Below are positions 48,065 through 60,974 of a stretch of 64,000 nucleotides of DNA, piece by piece. A model generated the notes under the pieces. The model saw nothing but the letters and a program-made list of their open reading frames with translations. It searched no databases and was not told the origin of the DNA. Made by a program: the position numbers and the translations under genes. The stretch is from Monilinia fructicola (taxonomy: Eukaryota; Ascomycota; Leotiomycetes; Helotiales; Sclerotiniaceae), in the NCBI GenBank assembly GCA_008692225.1, contig VICG01000002.1, positions 1,876,001-1,940,000 on the forward strand. Reading direction: 5' to 3'. The number at the start of each line of letters is the position of its first letter. Position 1 is the first letter of the stretch.

Positions 48065-48646
48065 ATGTCTGCCTTTCCACCCCACAAATCCATTCCCTCA
48101 ATCCCCGTCAATCAAGCAATCGCTCTTAAATACCTCCAAGAATACCTCTCTCTGACATCAAGTACTCCATATCTCCTCCCCAACGCCAAACTCGAACCTA
48201 CTGGTCCTACAATTGGTAGCAGTCACTCTAGCGTTACAATCCACAACTTGGAACGGGTTGAAGCCGGTCTGCGCGGAGAATGGCTTGCGCCGACATTAGA
48301 ACTTGAGGAAAATGCTGTGGAAATTGCGCAGGGTATGGATGATGGAACTGTGCAAGGAAGCGGGGGTGACAAAATGGATGTAGACGGATGGCAAGATAAG
48401 GAAGAGTTCGAAAGAGAGCAGAGTATTGATGAGGGTGATGTAGGAGCTAGGGTTCAAAATGTGAAAACCCAGCAGGTTGACAGTGATCTGGAAGCTGAGC
48501 CAAGCGTGAAGAATGCCCCGGATTTCACGCAAGCGCCCGCTGGAGAATTGTCTAGAAAGGAGAAGGACGCAAGAAAAGCCGAGAAGAAAGCAAGACACAA
48601 GGCAGAAAAGAGGGCGAAGGAATTGAAGAAAAAATCTACAGCATGA
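48065..48646 (+). CDS. Conserved-looking small protein with Lys/Ala-rich C-terminus, function unknown
   Basis: A single uninterrupted exon of 193 residues. The N-terminal half looks folded (SIPVNQAIALKYLQEYLSLT, SSVTIHNLERVEAGLRGEWL); the centre is acidic (DDGTVQGSGGDKMDVDGW); the C-terminus is a Lys/Arg/Ala/Glu helix (RKEKDARKAEKKARHKAEKR) that could bind RNA or enter the nucleolus. I do not recognise a named domain. The 3' end (48644-48646) faces the STE24 stop at 48733 across 86 bp. Confidence 0.75.
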   Translation: MSAFPPHKSIPSIPVNQAIALKYLQEYLSLTSSTPYLLPNAKLEPTGPTIGSSHSSVTIHNLERVEAGLRGEWLAPTLELEENAVEIAQGMDDGTVQGSGGDKMDVDGWQDKEEFEREQSIDEGDVGARVQNVKTQQVDSDLEAEPSVKNAPDFTQAPAGELSRKEKDARKAEKKARHKAEKRAKELKKKSTA

Positions 48647-48732
48647 TGGGCACGGCGAACTACAAGTCATGAATTTTTGATGCATTTTAGCGAGGTTAAC
48701 AGGATTCTTCTTATTCAGTCTATACTGTACAT

Positions 48733-50285
48733 CTACAGTTCTCTACCACTGGCTTTTGCAGCCTTCTCATCCTTCTCATCTTTTGCAGCCGCGGGAGCAA
48801 CTGGACCACTCGACTTCCATCCCAAAGCACCCAATCTCTCTGACAAAATTGGATGCGAGAAATGGTAGCTCGCATACATCCAATCCGCATCCATAGTGCT
48901 CAAATTCTGGATCTGCAATTTGATCAACGAGCGCGCCAGTTCAGCCTGGTAGCCAAGTCCTTGTGCGAAGTTGTCTGCTTCAAACTCGTACTTTCTGCTC
49001 AAGATGTTCATCAAGAGCTTGATGACTGTGTCCATAGGGGCAAGCGCATCAGAGAACAGGATGAAACCAATTATGATTGGGAACTCGTTATGGAAACCAA
49101 AGGACTGGTACAAGGAACGGTTGTTGATGAAGACAGAGAACAGGGAGAAAATGTAGAAGAAATGGAACTGCCAATGATTAATAACATTTTCGTACTAATC
49201 AACTCAAAATTGGCTTACCTGTGAAATCCCAAAGAGCTTGGTAGTATGTCCGCGACTCCAGTGACCAAGTTCGTGTGCCAGAACCGCTACGATTTCTTGT
49301 GTATCGCTCTTCTCAATTAAGGTATCATAAATGACAATGTGCTTCTTCCATGGCAGACCAAAAAAATAGGCATTACTGTGGGCGCTGCGTTTGCTACCAT
49401 CGATAACATGTAGCTCGTGGAGGGGGAAGTTCAAACGTTTAGCCAAGGCCTCCACACCATCCTTCAATTCACCAGGTTCGAGAGGTGAAAGCTTGTTAAA
49501 CAATGGCAAGATCGTGATTGGGTAAACGGTGATCATGAAAACCTGGAGTCCAGCGCCAAACAACCATAAATAGTAGAAGAATTGATGGCCAGTCTTCTGG
49601 ATGATAGTAAGGAAGCCAGCGAGAATTGGTGGAGTCAATGTGAATGCCAACATTTGTCCCTTCAACATATCCGTAACGAAGATTTTAGGCGTTTGCTTGT
49701 TGAAGCCAAACTTCTCCTCAAGCACGAATGTTTGGTAGATAGAAGTTGGGAGCGAAAGAATCTGTTGAATTACGATAAAAGTAAGGACGAAGACGATGGA
49801 GTGAGAAATTTCACCAGTAAATCGAGTGGGTGCAAGTCGTAGAAGCCATGAGCCAGTGAGGTCCCAAAGTTTGGGAAGAACGTCGAAATAAATGAATGCC
49901 GTGTTTTGGATTTGTCCATAGAGTCCTGCAACGAAACCGAATTGTGCTTTTGCGCGTCCATATGCCTTTTGTAGGTCAGTGAGCTGGGAGTGGGGAGATG
50001 GGAAAGTTGACAGTGACATACCTGGCTTTTGTCAAAAACTTCTTGAGATACTTCATTTGATAGAACCTTAGGTGGACGAGTTTGTTTCAAAACTTGATAC
50101 TGACGGAGAGAGAGAAAACCTTCGAATAAATATTGCGCGAGAGAGAATCCAACGATGAGCTTCTTCCATGGGAATAGTGGCCTATCCAGGAAACGCGCCA
50201 GGCGCTAGAATATTGTAGTTAGCATTTGTTAGGATGCAGTGTAAACATGATGAGAAGAGCAATATTATACCTGAAGGAAATCCAT
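48733..50285 (-). CDS. STE24: CAAX prenyl protease 1 (STE24-type zinc metalloprotease)
   Basis: Four exons (50271-50285, 50022-50204, 49219-49965, 48733-49167; introns 66, 56 and 51 nt) give 459 residues with an intact frame. The first exon is only 15 nt (MDFLQ). The enzyme sits in the ER and inner nuclear membrane, cuts the -aaX tripeptide from farnesylated proteins and processes a-factor-type pheromone precursors; it also clears clogged translocons. The zinc site is VAVLAHELGHWSRGH (HExxH, about residue 300), with the third ligand in SRKYEFEADNFAQGLG (ExxxD). About seven hydrophobic helices are visible, and the SAHSNAYFFGLPWKKHIVIYD-type segment before HExxH is typical. The Lys/Ala-rich C-terminal tail is normal. 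Confidence 0.96.
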
Positions 50286-50758
50286 CTTGATATCAAGATT
50301 GAGATGGATTATATGTTGATACCTCTCGATAGAAATAACGAGCGGTCTTGTTGTTGAAAATGGAAAGGGAGGATCGATTGTTGAATATAATTACTAAAAC
50401 AATATCTGTCCACCTACGCCTAAGGCGCCAATCTTACGTCTAGGCGGGTGCTGTTCCAGGTTTACTTCAACGACGTCTCACCAAGAGAAAACACCACAAA
50501 TATGCATATCATTGTCGGCATATCAATCTTTTATTTCAATTTTTATGAACAAATTCACCTGCTTCCATTCATCAGAGGCCAGGAGTCTGATTGTTAGAAG
50601 CTTATGTGATGTTTTGAAGTGTCAAAATAATACCACGCAATCTGTATCACGATTCACGAATATGCTCTATCAACAGTTGTGATGATAACCTAATGATTGT
50701 ACGATGTCAATCTTTTATTAAATACAATATGGAAAGTTCCAAAATGCTGTCAGCAACA

Positions 50759-50794
<36 letters not shown>

Positions 50795-52461
50795 TCTCTC
50801 TCTCGGCTACCAACAGAGTGTTAAGTGATGAGCTCATTCTTACTACGTTTTGTCTGTCAATTCCCGGCGGGAGAGATTCCCAGGCTAGCAGCGCTCATTA
50901 TTAGAACACCTAGCTGACATACCCGCCGTGCAAAACGAAGAAAACAATGCTGGTATACTCTGTTGTGATCAAGAACCGTATCCTCTCAAATTCAAATATC
51001 CAAAACCATTGCATTTTCCTTCTCACACGGAAGCCTTTCGCAAACCTTAGGAGTTATAAGCTATCAGCCGCAGCGTCAGTATCCGCCCAACATCCCATCT
51101 CTCCCAACTAAATACAATCACTACCGCTCCAAACTTGGTCTTCAAGTCTATGGAGAAGGAATTGAGATTTCGCGATTCGGTTCAAAATTCGAAATGCCGC
51201 CGCCCTCCAGAATTACCAGTTTTTCGATGCTCCAATACGGGCAATCATGTGTATCGATCGGTAGATGCTGCACGAATGAAGTTTGAGTAAGTCTGGGTAT
51301 GTGGTTGCAGAGTTGGTTATAACGCTTACGGAAAGAGGGGTGAATATCTGTGTGTAAGTTTGCCTGACAAGATGTCCGGAGGTGGTAAGAAGGGAATGTG
51401 GGATTGGTGATGATTTTGAGATTTTGGTGGCAGTGTCGACTGGGTATGAGGATTCTCGATTTCAAGCCAATAGGCTAATAGGGGTTGGCAGAGAGAATAC
51501 TGAGAAATGTGTTACCTTTATGGAATAGGAAATAAGGCTTGGGTTGTATACTGCATTGAAAGACTTGTGTGAGTTAGATTAAGCCATATCAGGCAGGGGT
51601 TCATAATCGTGCATACAAGTAAACTTTAGAGTCGAATACACCAGTCTTCATGACATCCAAACTGTCTTTGACCATAAAGGAAGGTTAAATTATTGAAGGT
51701 TTCTTGTATTGGCATGAAATCATAGATCTTTGGGTATAAACAGCCTAACATCAATTGAAATTCTAAGCATAAAAGATCTGAGTTATACAAATCTCCGATA
51801 ACTCTCTCAACCCTAGAGTTTTCCTCTTTGGGAGTTCATAGCAGTCGTTTCTGCTTATCCGTATTCATCTGGAATTCATTCTCTCAGAGAAAGAACAGTT
51901 TGGTAAAGCTTCTTCATTATGGGAGTTTAAAACATCAAACACATGTTTACAGAACCCATCATAATGTTCAATAGTCTCAGAACGCTACCACATCTATTTT
52001 TCTTCATCGCTAGGATAGAACCTGATAAGTTTTCTTTTCCTCTCGAGAAATTTTGATCATTTAAAAGCATTGTCTATCTACCTTCATTCTTTGAATAGAC
52101 TGTATAACAGCTTGGTAACTGATCATTTATTCATCTGCTTTTCGCTATTTTCTTTTCAGGCCTTCCTTATTTCTTGAGTTCAACTTTTGAGTACAATCCA
52201 ATCATTGCGGAGAATCTCTACCTCAAACGAAACTATTTGGCCGTTCTCGTTTAGAACGGCTTGCTCCCAAATTCAATATGAATAGGCTTATTCTCAATAA
52301 CCTTCCCCAGCTACAATCTGATCAAAATCCATACCAAATGAAGAAAATGCAATAATCATATGAAAACGTAAGAAAACCAGTACATCCAACAAAATCTCTC
52401 CATCTACTGATATTGGTTTCACAGAATACCGGATCCTCGTCTGATCCATACCACCCCATAG
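50286..52461. other. Intergenic sequence, 2.2 kb
   Basis: No supportable gene. It includes the (CT)n run listed separately and, at 52240-52260, a hairpin with an 8-bp stem (GCCGTTCT / AGAACGGC). Confidence 0.5.
50760..50803. repeat. (TC)n dinucleotide microsatellite
   Basis: About 22 TC units with one G interruption (CTCTGTCTCT). Confidence 0.95.
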
Positions 52462-53568
52462 ATGCAATGCCCTCTCACCTTTCGAGCCATCCCCACTCAA
52501 ATGACTCCAGCAGCCCTCCTCACTATTCCATTCGTCTCCATTTTGGTCGGGGTTTCTGCACTCCATTTTGCCAAACCAGTTTACGCCATCTACTCTCCAA
52601 ATACTTCATCCCTTGAATTTGTGCACGGCGACGGAACGCTGATCTCACCTCGGCTAATTTGTCCACTCCTCAGCTTCAACAACCGCGATGCCCTCTGCTC
52701 CCGTCAAGGCGTCAACATGTACGAATGCGTCTCTCGCGCCAGCCACTACTATGGATTACTGCACCATCTCTCATGGAATGAAAATGAGATTCAAGGGCAA
52801 GCACTTCGAGGCCCATTTACCGACCAGAAAATCATCAAGGAAGCCACGACATACGTATCCGATCTCCGTTTCGGGATTGATTGTATGGTATGGCGGCACT
52901 CAGGGCCATTCCTCTTGATCGACGTCTCATAAACAGTATGGCCGATGAACCCGTTCCTTGCTTTTCTCTTACCGCATGTCAGACTTGGGATTTTAGTGTA
53001 CATCACCCGGATCTTACTGATGTTCGTCTTGATCCGGCGTATGAGAGTGACCGTCGAAGTTCTTTCAGACTTTTGCCCAACGCTATCGAAGCCACATGCC
53101 CTATCTGACTTTCAAGAAAGCGGCATATCTACTCTCGGGTATGGGACAAGTAGGAGCGACATACTGGAAAAGCGGAAAAGAAGGAGTGGACACACGCTGG
53201 GGATGGACAGTTGATGATTTTCTGGCACGGTTTTCTAGTATGAATAATTTACTAGGGAGTGGAAGTTTCTGTACGCCCCTAATCCAATTGCATGGCTAGA
53301 ATCAGAGATGGCAGATGAGCTTAGGAGGGAGATTATGGGCGGAGACAAGTGAGAGATGCCGTGGATGAGATTGATTGAGAATGTTAAAATGGTGGATGTT
53401 GTGGGGTGGGTTGCGTTAGATGAGTTTGATTGGTATGACGGGAGAGGATATCCGAGAAGGTTTATATCGCAAGAGGAGAAGGAGTGGGAGGGTATTGTTG
53501 ATAACGTTGATGTTTCGATTAAGAATGGGGGGTTTCGGAGGGGAATGAGATGCGAAGTAGTAATTTGA
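52462..53568 (+). pseudogene. Unrecognised coding block, broken by frame changes
   Basis: Successive plus-strand frames look protein-like and follow one another without overlap conflict: TPAALLTIPFVSILVGVSAL (signal or membrane segment, about 52500), QTWDFSVHHPDLTDVRLDPA and YESDRRSSFRLLPNAIEA (about 52980-53090), MPYLTFKKAAYLLSGMGQVG and RWGWTVDDFLARFSSMNNLL (about 53096-53260), APNPIAWLESEMADELRREI (about 53275-53325), then VDVVGWVALDEFDWYDGRGY (about 53395-53450) to a stop at 53566-53568. The change of frame at about 53092, 53263 and 53350 resembles the single-base breaks seen in other genes of the window. I cannot name the family. It could be a real gene with sequence errors or a recent pseudogene. 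Confidence 0.35.
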
Positions 53569-56500
53569 ATGGCTCCAAGCATGTGAGTATATTGCGTAAG
53601 AGCGGACACGGAAAGAATGGAAAGAGAAGTCGGGAGGAGCGTAAAGGGATCTCAGTAATCAAGAGGCCAAAGTCGATGGCTTGAATATTATTTCAGACTC
53701 GCGGTGATCTTGAAGATCCTCCGAGTGATTTGACCACGACTTCTCTTTGAAGATTGGTGTTTTTTTTTTGAGTTGGGAACAGGGACAACCTTCATATTTC
53801 CTGCGTTTTTCTTACTGAAAACGAAAATTATTTTACAATATTCCTTCTTTTTTTCTATTGAGAAAAGTACCAAAAGTATCGGTATGTTGTTACATTCGAT
53901 ACTAGACCGGAAGATTTAACGCTCGTTTAATGTAAACAGTTGTCACAGAGATGGTCTCATTCAGAAAGTGAATAGAAACATGGAAAAAGAGAAAAATAAG
54001 GATGATTTCTGGTGGAAGGCTCGACGAGGCGGCTGTTTTTAGCTAAGGACCAAAATGATGATTGTAGCTAGTAAGAACTGTAATGCGGCAACGAAATAAA
54101 CATAAACCTAACAGAGACGGTCAAAAATAGTCAAGCATATCAAAACAGAATTACTTGTGCTCAGTTAGATGAACAATCCTCGACTTAACTCTTGCTCACC
54201 TCATTCCCCATCACAACCCCATCTATTTAGTAGAGCATCACCCGCCACCCACCACCAAACCTATATCCATTCTCAGTATTACCAAAAAACATCCCACATC
54301 AAAAGACACACAGACTTGAAAACATAATAGCAACCGATCAGAAGACACTGATACTAAATTCTCAACTTCAAGATGTTGAAGATCTAAGAGCTCCATCAGA
54401 GCACCAGGTGATACCAGCATCATCGCTTGGAAAACTCTGCGAGGCATGCACTTTGTTCCCGGCGCTGGTAGAAACTAGGAGTCACGAGTGCCTAACTCTG
54501 TAGTCCCAATCAACCTTGCATCCATCGGTACTGACTCGATAGATGGCAAGCGTGTTGTGATCGGAAGAAGGAAATGAAGACTTCTCCTTCCTCGAGCTTA
54601 GCGAGCAATCGGCAAGTGAAAATCGGTAAAAAGGTAAAAAAAAAACATCTTTCAAAGTAGTCAGTCAAGGACTCAAAGTGAAGGATACATCATGAGTAGG
54701 CATTTGTGAGCTAGGAAGATAGGCAGGACACGGAATCAAATTTTTATATTTTTTTTGGCGAAGATAAAAACATTATCAGGTATTATGTAGAGAAAAATTA
54801 TCTACCCAGTTCGTAAAGTTTGAGGCCAGCTCTGCCAATCTCAAAGAGGGGGCACCACAAGTTAGTCTACAAGATTTAAAGTCCCCTGACCAAGCTTTGC
54901 AGTATCCTGCAAAGCTTCATGTTCCAAGGTTCAAACAAAATTCAACTTATCGTTCTCTACGAACAAGTCCGGGATGTGAAAAGATACAACAGAAAGCTCC
55001 TCCCACACCCACTACGGAAAAGAGAATTGCATGTATGCTAGGTGATTATCTTGACACATAGACCGAACACGCAGCTGAAAGTACGAAAGAACATTAATTT
55101 CCGAATAATTGAGTCTTCTTTGAACAATTTTGGATTCTTCAAGGACAGGTATAGATGCCTCGCGAGCCAGATACACCCTCTCGGGATTGTATCTCTTAGC
55201 TGAACCAAAAAAACACCTTTCTACTTCCATAGGCTTGAGACTGATTTGCTAGGTGAGGTAAGAAGTACTGAAAAGAATACCCAATATATCCGACGTGACA
55301 AGAGCACAGAAGGTGTTCATATTATAACTTGCACATTCATCAATCAACAAAGTGATATCGAATATCAAGGCATGGGAGGAACAACGGTTTAACAATGGGA
55401 CAAAGTACAATCATTCATGAAAGAAGGAAATAGACGAGGAAAGAAAGTTAAGCAAAATCTTCAAATGAAGAAGGTACTCAAGAGAGTATCCCAAAATCAG
55501 ATGTTACTCCTTTCTTCGAGAAGATTAAGTTTTAACCCGTCTTTCCCCTTTCATAATCAGCCGTTTTCATTCCCCCTTTCAGAATTGCTAGAAATGCCTA
55601 GGTAAAGGCTGGATCATTTACTAACAAGAATGGAAGATTGTATCAAGGACATCCATACTACTAGATCAATGTGCTAAGAATGAGAGCGGGTAAATCCCGA
55701 CGTGACACAAAGATGAAGAGGCTTCCGAGACACTACCAATTTTACACCCTGTACCGCGACGCAAAACAATGGAGTTATTTGAAAATGTATTGCAAAACCA
55801 AGAATTAGAAATAGATAGTTCAAAATTGATGGGAAACGATGAGCCAGGTGGGCTGCATGGAAGTCCACTTGAACACCCCAATGCTGGCCGAGATCTACTC
55901 TGTATCCGAACAGTTGTTTTTTCCGCGGTCTTGGCGGCTTCTGCGACTTTATTCTCATCGCTTTCTTCCTATTGCCCAGCCCATCATACAACTAGAATAT
56001 GCATCTCGTGCTGGTGGCATCGATGACCTACCCCCAATTCCAGGTTCCAGTCACTTGACGATCTCGATGTTGCCGCCACACCCCTAATCCCAGTCATCTG
56101 TTCGGTGTAGTGCGCCAACAAAAAAGAAAGCATATCCAATAACCATCATCGAGAAAGCAGTCAGCATTCGATGAGGGAAACTCGCAAGGTTATCTACTTG
56201 TGGAAGGCCAAGAGCATATATGCATCGATTCCAGGCTGTTTGTTCCTGCAGAAATCATCCCCACGCACTCCCCCACGAAAGTTACATCACTTTCGTTCCC
56301 AGCGCAGGTCTAGAAGGTCGGGGTGGTGCGCAAGCATCATCACACCATCACATCGAAGGATTCTGAACCTTGCAACCCGCCGGCCTTCAAAAGTTCAGCT
56401 ACCTTGTTACCGTTAAATGTGAATTTTCAGCCCTAATCCCGACAATTCGCCCATGCAATTGTCAGAATGAGAATAGAGGAGGTTAAAAATTTCTTCTTCG

Positions 56501-59500
56501 ATTTCAGGTCAGGGTATTAATATGGTGGTCGGTTGTGACCACTTGCGAAATCCATAGTCGAAATTTAATGACATTTATATGAAATTCAATCAATATGGAG
56601 GAGATAGGCAAAAGGGGTGAACCTCTTGACTCCCACTCTTTGGCTACAGTGCCTGCCCGTTTTTTGGATACCGAACAAAGTTAATTGTTAAACATATTGC
56701 GAACTAGATGTAGTTTGAATACATAATATGTTCAACATTCTACGTTTTTTTTTGATTCATGATTGGTCCATGATCTTCCTGTGAGTCTAAGACTATGTAT
56801 GATGGCGATGGCTCATAGCTCTAACAAATCCATTGTTTTTACAAAAATTATTCCGTGATAGTTACTAAATATCAACTGAATTTCAAGGGCTGGTTTTAAG
56901 AAAAAGCAATGACCAAAGTAAAGGAAGAGTTTATGAATAAGGAATGTCGAGTTCCTTCTATCACTCCTCTTTCCATTGTCATTCCCTCTTCGCCCCTGCT
57001 TTTTTATTCTCTTCCATTACCTTTCTCTCTAGATGCCTTTATTGTATATCTTCTTGTTTCCTTTACGAGTCCAACCACCTTTACATGATCAATTGTGATG
57101 TACAACAAAACCTTCAATGCAAGCCCTGGTGGCCTCCTGATCCCAATTTATTCAAAATTCTTTCTATAAGTACTACCACTTAGTAGTAAATATCGAAGGC
57201 TTCTTCTGTTCATAAAAATATATAACTTGGAAGAAAGCACTAGCTGTTCCTCTTCTGATGTTTTTGAGCCACTTGATTTTCGACTTCGTCTTCGAGGGAA
57301 AGGTTCGAATAAATGGAAGGACTCTGATTCACTTTTTGACTATATTCGTGAAGCCTGGCCGTGATGAATACCAAATAGTAGTTGATATTTGACTTCTGAA
57401 TGCGCATAGATGAAATTGTAGAGAATGACTCAAATCTTGCCAATCCAAAATCAACATCAAGCCCCCCTCTGTAAAGCTCAGCTGTCTGTCGCTATAACAC
57501 CCAATCTTATCCCAAGACCTTCAATGAAGCTGAGAGGTGAAGTACCCCTGGTAAATCATCTGCAGCTATACCTCGGTCTAATATCATACATAGGCTATCG
57601 TATGAAGCCTTCCGAATTTCGTATAGTATAGTTTTTCACCTTTGACAAGAACAAGATCCATAGGTTTATTTTGAAGCAGATACCTTCTTGTTGTGTTAGA
57701 CAACCCAGATTTTTAACCTAGGCGCTATCGCGAGAGTCTTCACTAGAAATGTCTCAACGGAATTTGTTTCCTCAAAAAACATATATAAACCTCGATAAAG
57801 AAAATTTGGCCCTGGCATGATAAATGGCTTCCAGGGAGCTGGTAATATTTAATACAAAACCAAGCATAGTGGTTTAGTCCTACTATAGAATCAACACCCG
57901 TGGAATAGGGCATGAAAGTTGCTGAAGATGGTGCAAGGCTTTCTTCCTCTATCTGAAGGCAAGCCATATTGGCCCAGAAAGAAGTCTAATGGCAACCAAA
58001 ACTTCGGGAAAACCCCCAGAGAATCCGAAAAAGCTAGTGACCGGAATAGCTTCATCCGATCCAAATTACAAAGCTCCTCAGATCCTTGAAAGATTATGCA
58101 ATGGCATTTCTTCTTTAGCTTCTGTTCCCCCCTCCCCCCCGGATCTGGCAAAAGTAAAGGCATTAAAATGATTGGAAGATATGCATCTCAGCTTGCTCAC
58201 TTCACGACCAATCAGAATAACTCCTGACAGAAATCTCATGTATAAAGAATAGAGTGTTCCTTCTTCTACCCCCATTAGTATAACTATACTACTAATGTAT
58301 ACCAATAGAAAATTATACCCAGACTCAATGCATTTTGACCCTGATCGCTGGATGGATCTGGTGCATCGCCTTGTCTAGGGGAAGGAGAATCTAACATCAT
58401 AACATGGTATGAATTATATCGCCTCTTGGTTCAATGTGATAGTTTCCTATTTCTAACATTCTTTCTAGAATCTCGCATGGGCTGGACTATAATCTTACAT
58501 GATTTCTGATACTCTTGCTCAAATATATGATTTCGGTTTGAGGGAGTTCTGTCAAGGGATCTCGAGGTGAGAGTGACAAGTTCATCATGGATGCTTTTGT
58601 CGCCTCTAGAAAGTGAGACCTTTGAAGTGGTAATTGAAAAGCCTAGAGTTATGAGTGAATCTAATATCCAATCATGAATCAACTGTGTAGACATCTTTGA
58701 TGAGCGATTGAAACATAGAACTTGCAAAAAGTATGTTTTTAATCAAACGTACGCGGATTATCTGACAAAACCGTGTAACCTTATTTAAACTACCATTCAT
58801 ATCATTCCTGCCATTGCTGCCACCACAATCGAAATTTGAAGCAAGACTTTCCCAGCCCAGTTTTTGGACCATGAATAGAAGCTGTGGTGATGGTGGCTGA
58901 CAAAAAGAAGCATCCAGCTCTGCAAGGTTCGGGATAGAGAATGCGAGTATGTTTGTTTTTTCCAAGCGGCTTGGTTACACGGCGACCACGGGAAGCGACA
59001 GCTTGGAGTAGGTACCGATACTGCCGATACTGCCGATATGTACTAAGACAACCAACATGCAGTAAGCGCTATAATAAGGAAAAGTACCGAATTACCGGAG
59101 TAATGAGTTCTTTTTATGGCCGGCTTGGCAATCCCGACCCTTCGGAACCGGATCATTGAAAAACAGAGATAGAACTATGCTTTTGAAAGATTTCTTGCAG
59201 AGGGGAGTTGAATTGGGAAGGAGCTGTCTTTCATGAACGCAGAAGAAAACAATTCGCAATAACGGAATGATGGCAACCGCCTTTCAATCAAAATGTGCTA
59301 AAAGTTTCTGCGCATTTCTTTTGATAGAAATCTCAAGCAGTATGTAAAGCTCATCTTGTATACAATGATAGCTTGCAGAATTTCATGCGCAGTATCTTGT
59401 ACAGGGTCGCTATCTCAAGATTGAAGTGTTCAATGAAGGCCATACAAACGAGATGTAGATGCTCTACATGAGAATTCCCTTGTATAGCGCTTGCTGTACT

Positions 59501-60200
59501 CTCCTTATTCCACTGGGCTAATTCAAGACACACCGAGGCAATATAGATGGAGATAAATGAGAGCATTAATACGAGGATAAAGCAGCCGAGTGACGGAGAA
59601 GTTTGTCTACATGAAGTGTTTAGACTTTGGGATAGTGATTCCAACAGTATTTCCACTCTGATGTGGCTTGTGGCATCTAATAAGTTGGTGATGTTCTAGA
59701 ACCACCAGTGAATGAATATACTTTTACTGCCGAGAATACATGGCTTGAAGTAGATTCTAAACAGGGCGGCCTTATTATGCTTGGATAATTGGGCGTTCAC
59801 TGAATAGGGATGGATATGCGGCCCAGAAAGTAGAGTTGGCTGATTATAACAGGAGAAAATGAGCTTGGCGAGACGCGATGTGGTTTCGAACTTGTGAATT
59901 ACAAATCTAGACATTTCCAAACGTAAATTCTGCAAGCCAGAGAATCACGAGAATTGAAGGCTTTTGGACTAATATTAGTTACTATGAGGATGTCCATTTT
60001 CTAAGCAAAAGCTTTGTGCCAAGGGAGCTCGAGCACCTACTTGAGCAGCCTCATGGTCCAAATTGTCTGTGTGTTTAAGGGTCCACCGCCAGGATGCTCT
60101 CTACCAAATATTGTTGCAAACAGAGCGGAAGTAAACTATCTACAGACTCTTGAGTCGTTTCCACAGCGCGCAAGAGCGGTATGTGGAGTCTACCAGACCC
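53569..60200. other. Gene-poor region, 6.6 kb
   Basis: No open frame above about 105 codons and none with a motif I recognise. The sequence is moderately AT-rich without long tandem repeats. I see no LTR pair or transposase remnant by eye, though a degenerate element could be missed. Confidence 0.45.
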
Positions 60201-60866
60201 TTAATTTTGATAATTTACAGAAAAAAACTTGATACAAGATCTCAAATACTCTACTGCTCTCGTTAAGGTCCCAAATGCACCTCGTAGTTCATACGTTCGC
60301 CGCCCGCACAGAAGTATATGGATGCCCCAAGTGGCGGGACAATCCTGGGATTGTGGGAATAACGCGTGATAAACGAGCTTGAATGAGGGCCAGGAAAACC
60401 AAACATCGTACAGGGCTCCAGTATACGTACTTACTGCCCAAGTATCAGGTCTTTCTATCTCCTCGGGGTGACATTCAGTGGCTGCCGCACAAGGATAGGC
60501 AGCTCCCTGCAGGATGTCACTGTTTCTGGCCCAATCGGAAAGACAGGAATGCAGCAAGCCGTCCTCCCACCATCCATTGCTTCGCATCGTGCAAGAATTC
60601 GGCCTAGTCAGTGAGATGGGCTTGCTGTATGGCATCAAATCGATGACGGAAACCCAAAATCGCGGATTAAGGCGAGTTTCAATGATAGTAAAGTTAGTGA
60701 TGACGACGAGATCAAACGATTTGCTTGTTTGCCAACACAAATGATCTTGCTTGTACGATTCATATTTGGTTTCGGGCTTTAGTCGTGATGTGCCAAACTT
60801 TATCAGTGCATGATATGTCGATACTAAGTACCGAGGTACTAACTGCATGTAATGTGAGGAGTGCAT
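60201..60866 (-). CDS. Hypothetical ORF, 221 codons, no recognised family
   Basis: A single uninterrupted frame; the upstream reading to 60974 has no ATG, so I start at the first in-frame ATG. The product contains WWEDGLLHSCLSDWARNSDI and ALYDVWFSWPSFKLVYHALF but no domain I can name. In this composition a stop-free run of this length is uncommon but possible by chance. It has no neighbour that helps. Confidence 0.25.
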   Translation of the reverse strand: MHSSHYMQLVPRYLVSTYHALIKFGTSRLKPETKYESYKQDHLCWQTSKSFDLVVITNFTIIETRLNPRFWVSVIDLMPYSKPISLTRPNSCTMRSNGWWEDGLLHSCLSDWARNSDILQGAAYPCAAATECHPEEIERPDTWAVSTYTGALYDVWFSWPSFKLVYHALFPQSQDCPATWGIHILLCGRRTYELRGAFGTLTRAVEYLRSCIKFFSVNYQN

Positions 60867-60974
60867 GCATACTCTGCCCTTTAAGGAGTTAGATATGCCA
60901 GTCGAATTTTGATGACCATCACTATTCGCTGTAAATTTCGGAGCGTTTGAAATCAAGTAGTGGCTGCATTGCAC

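Noticed and set aside
52240..52260. Hairpin GCCGTTCT-loop-AGAACGGC
   Set aside because: Short stem, single occurrence, and similar 8-bp hairpins (for example 56275-56296) occur by chance.
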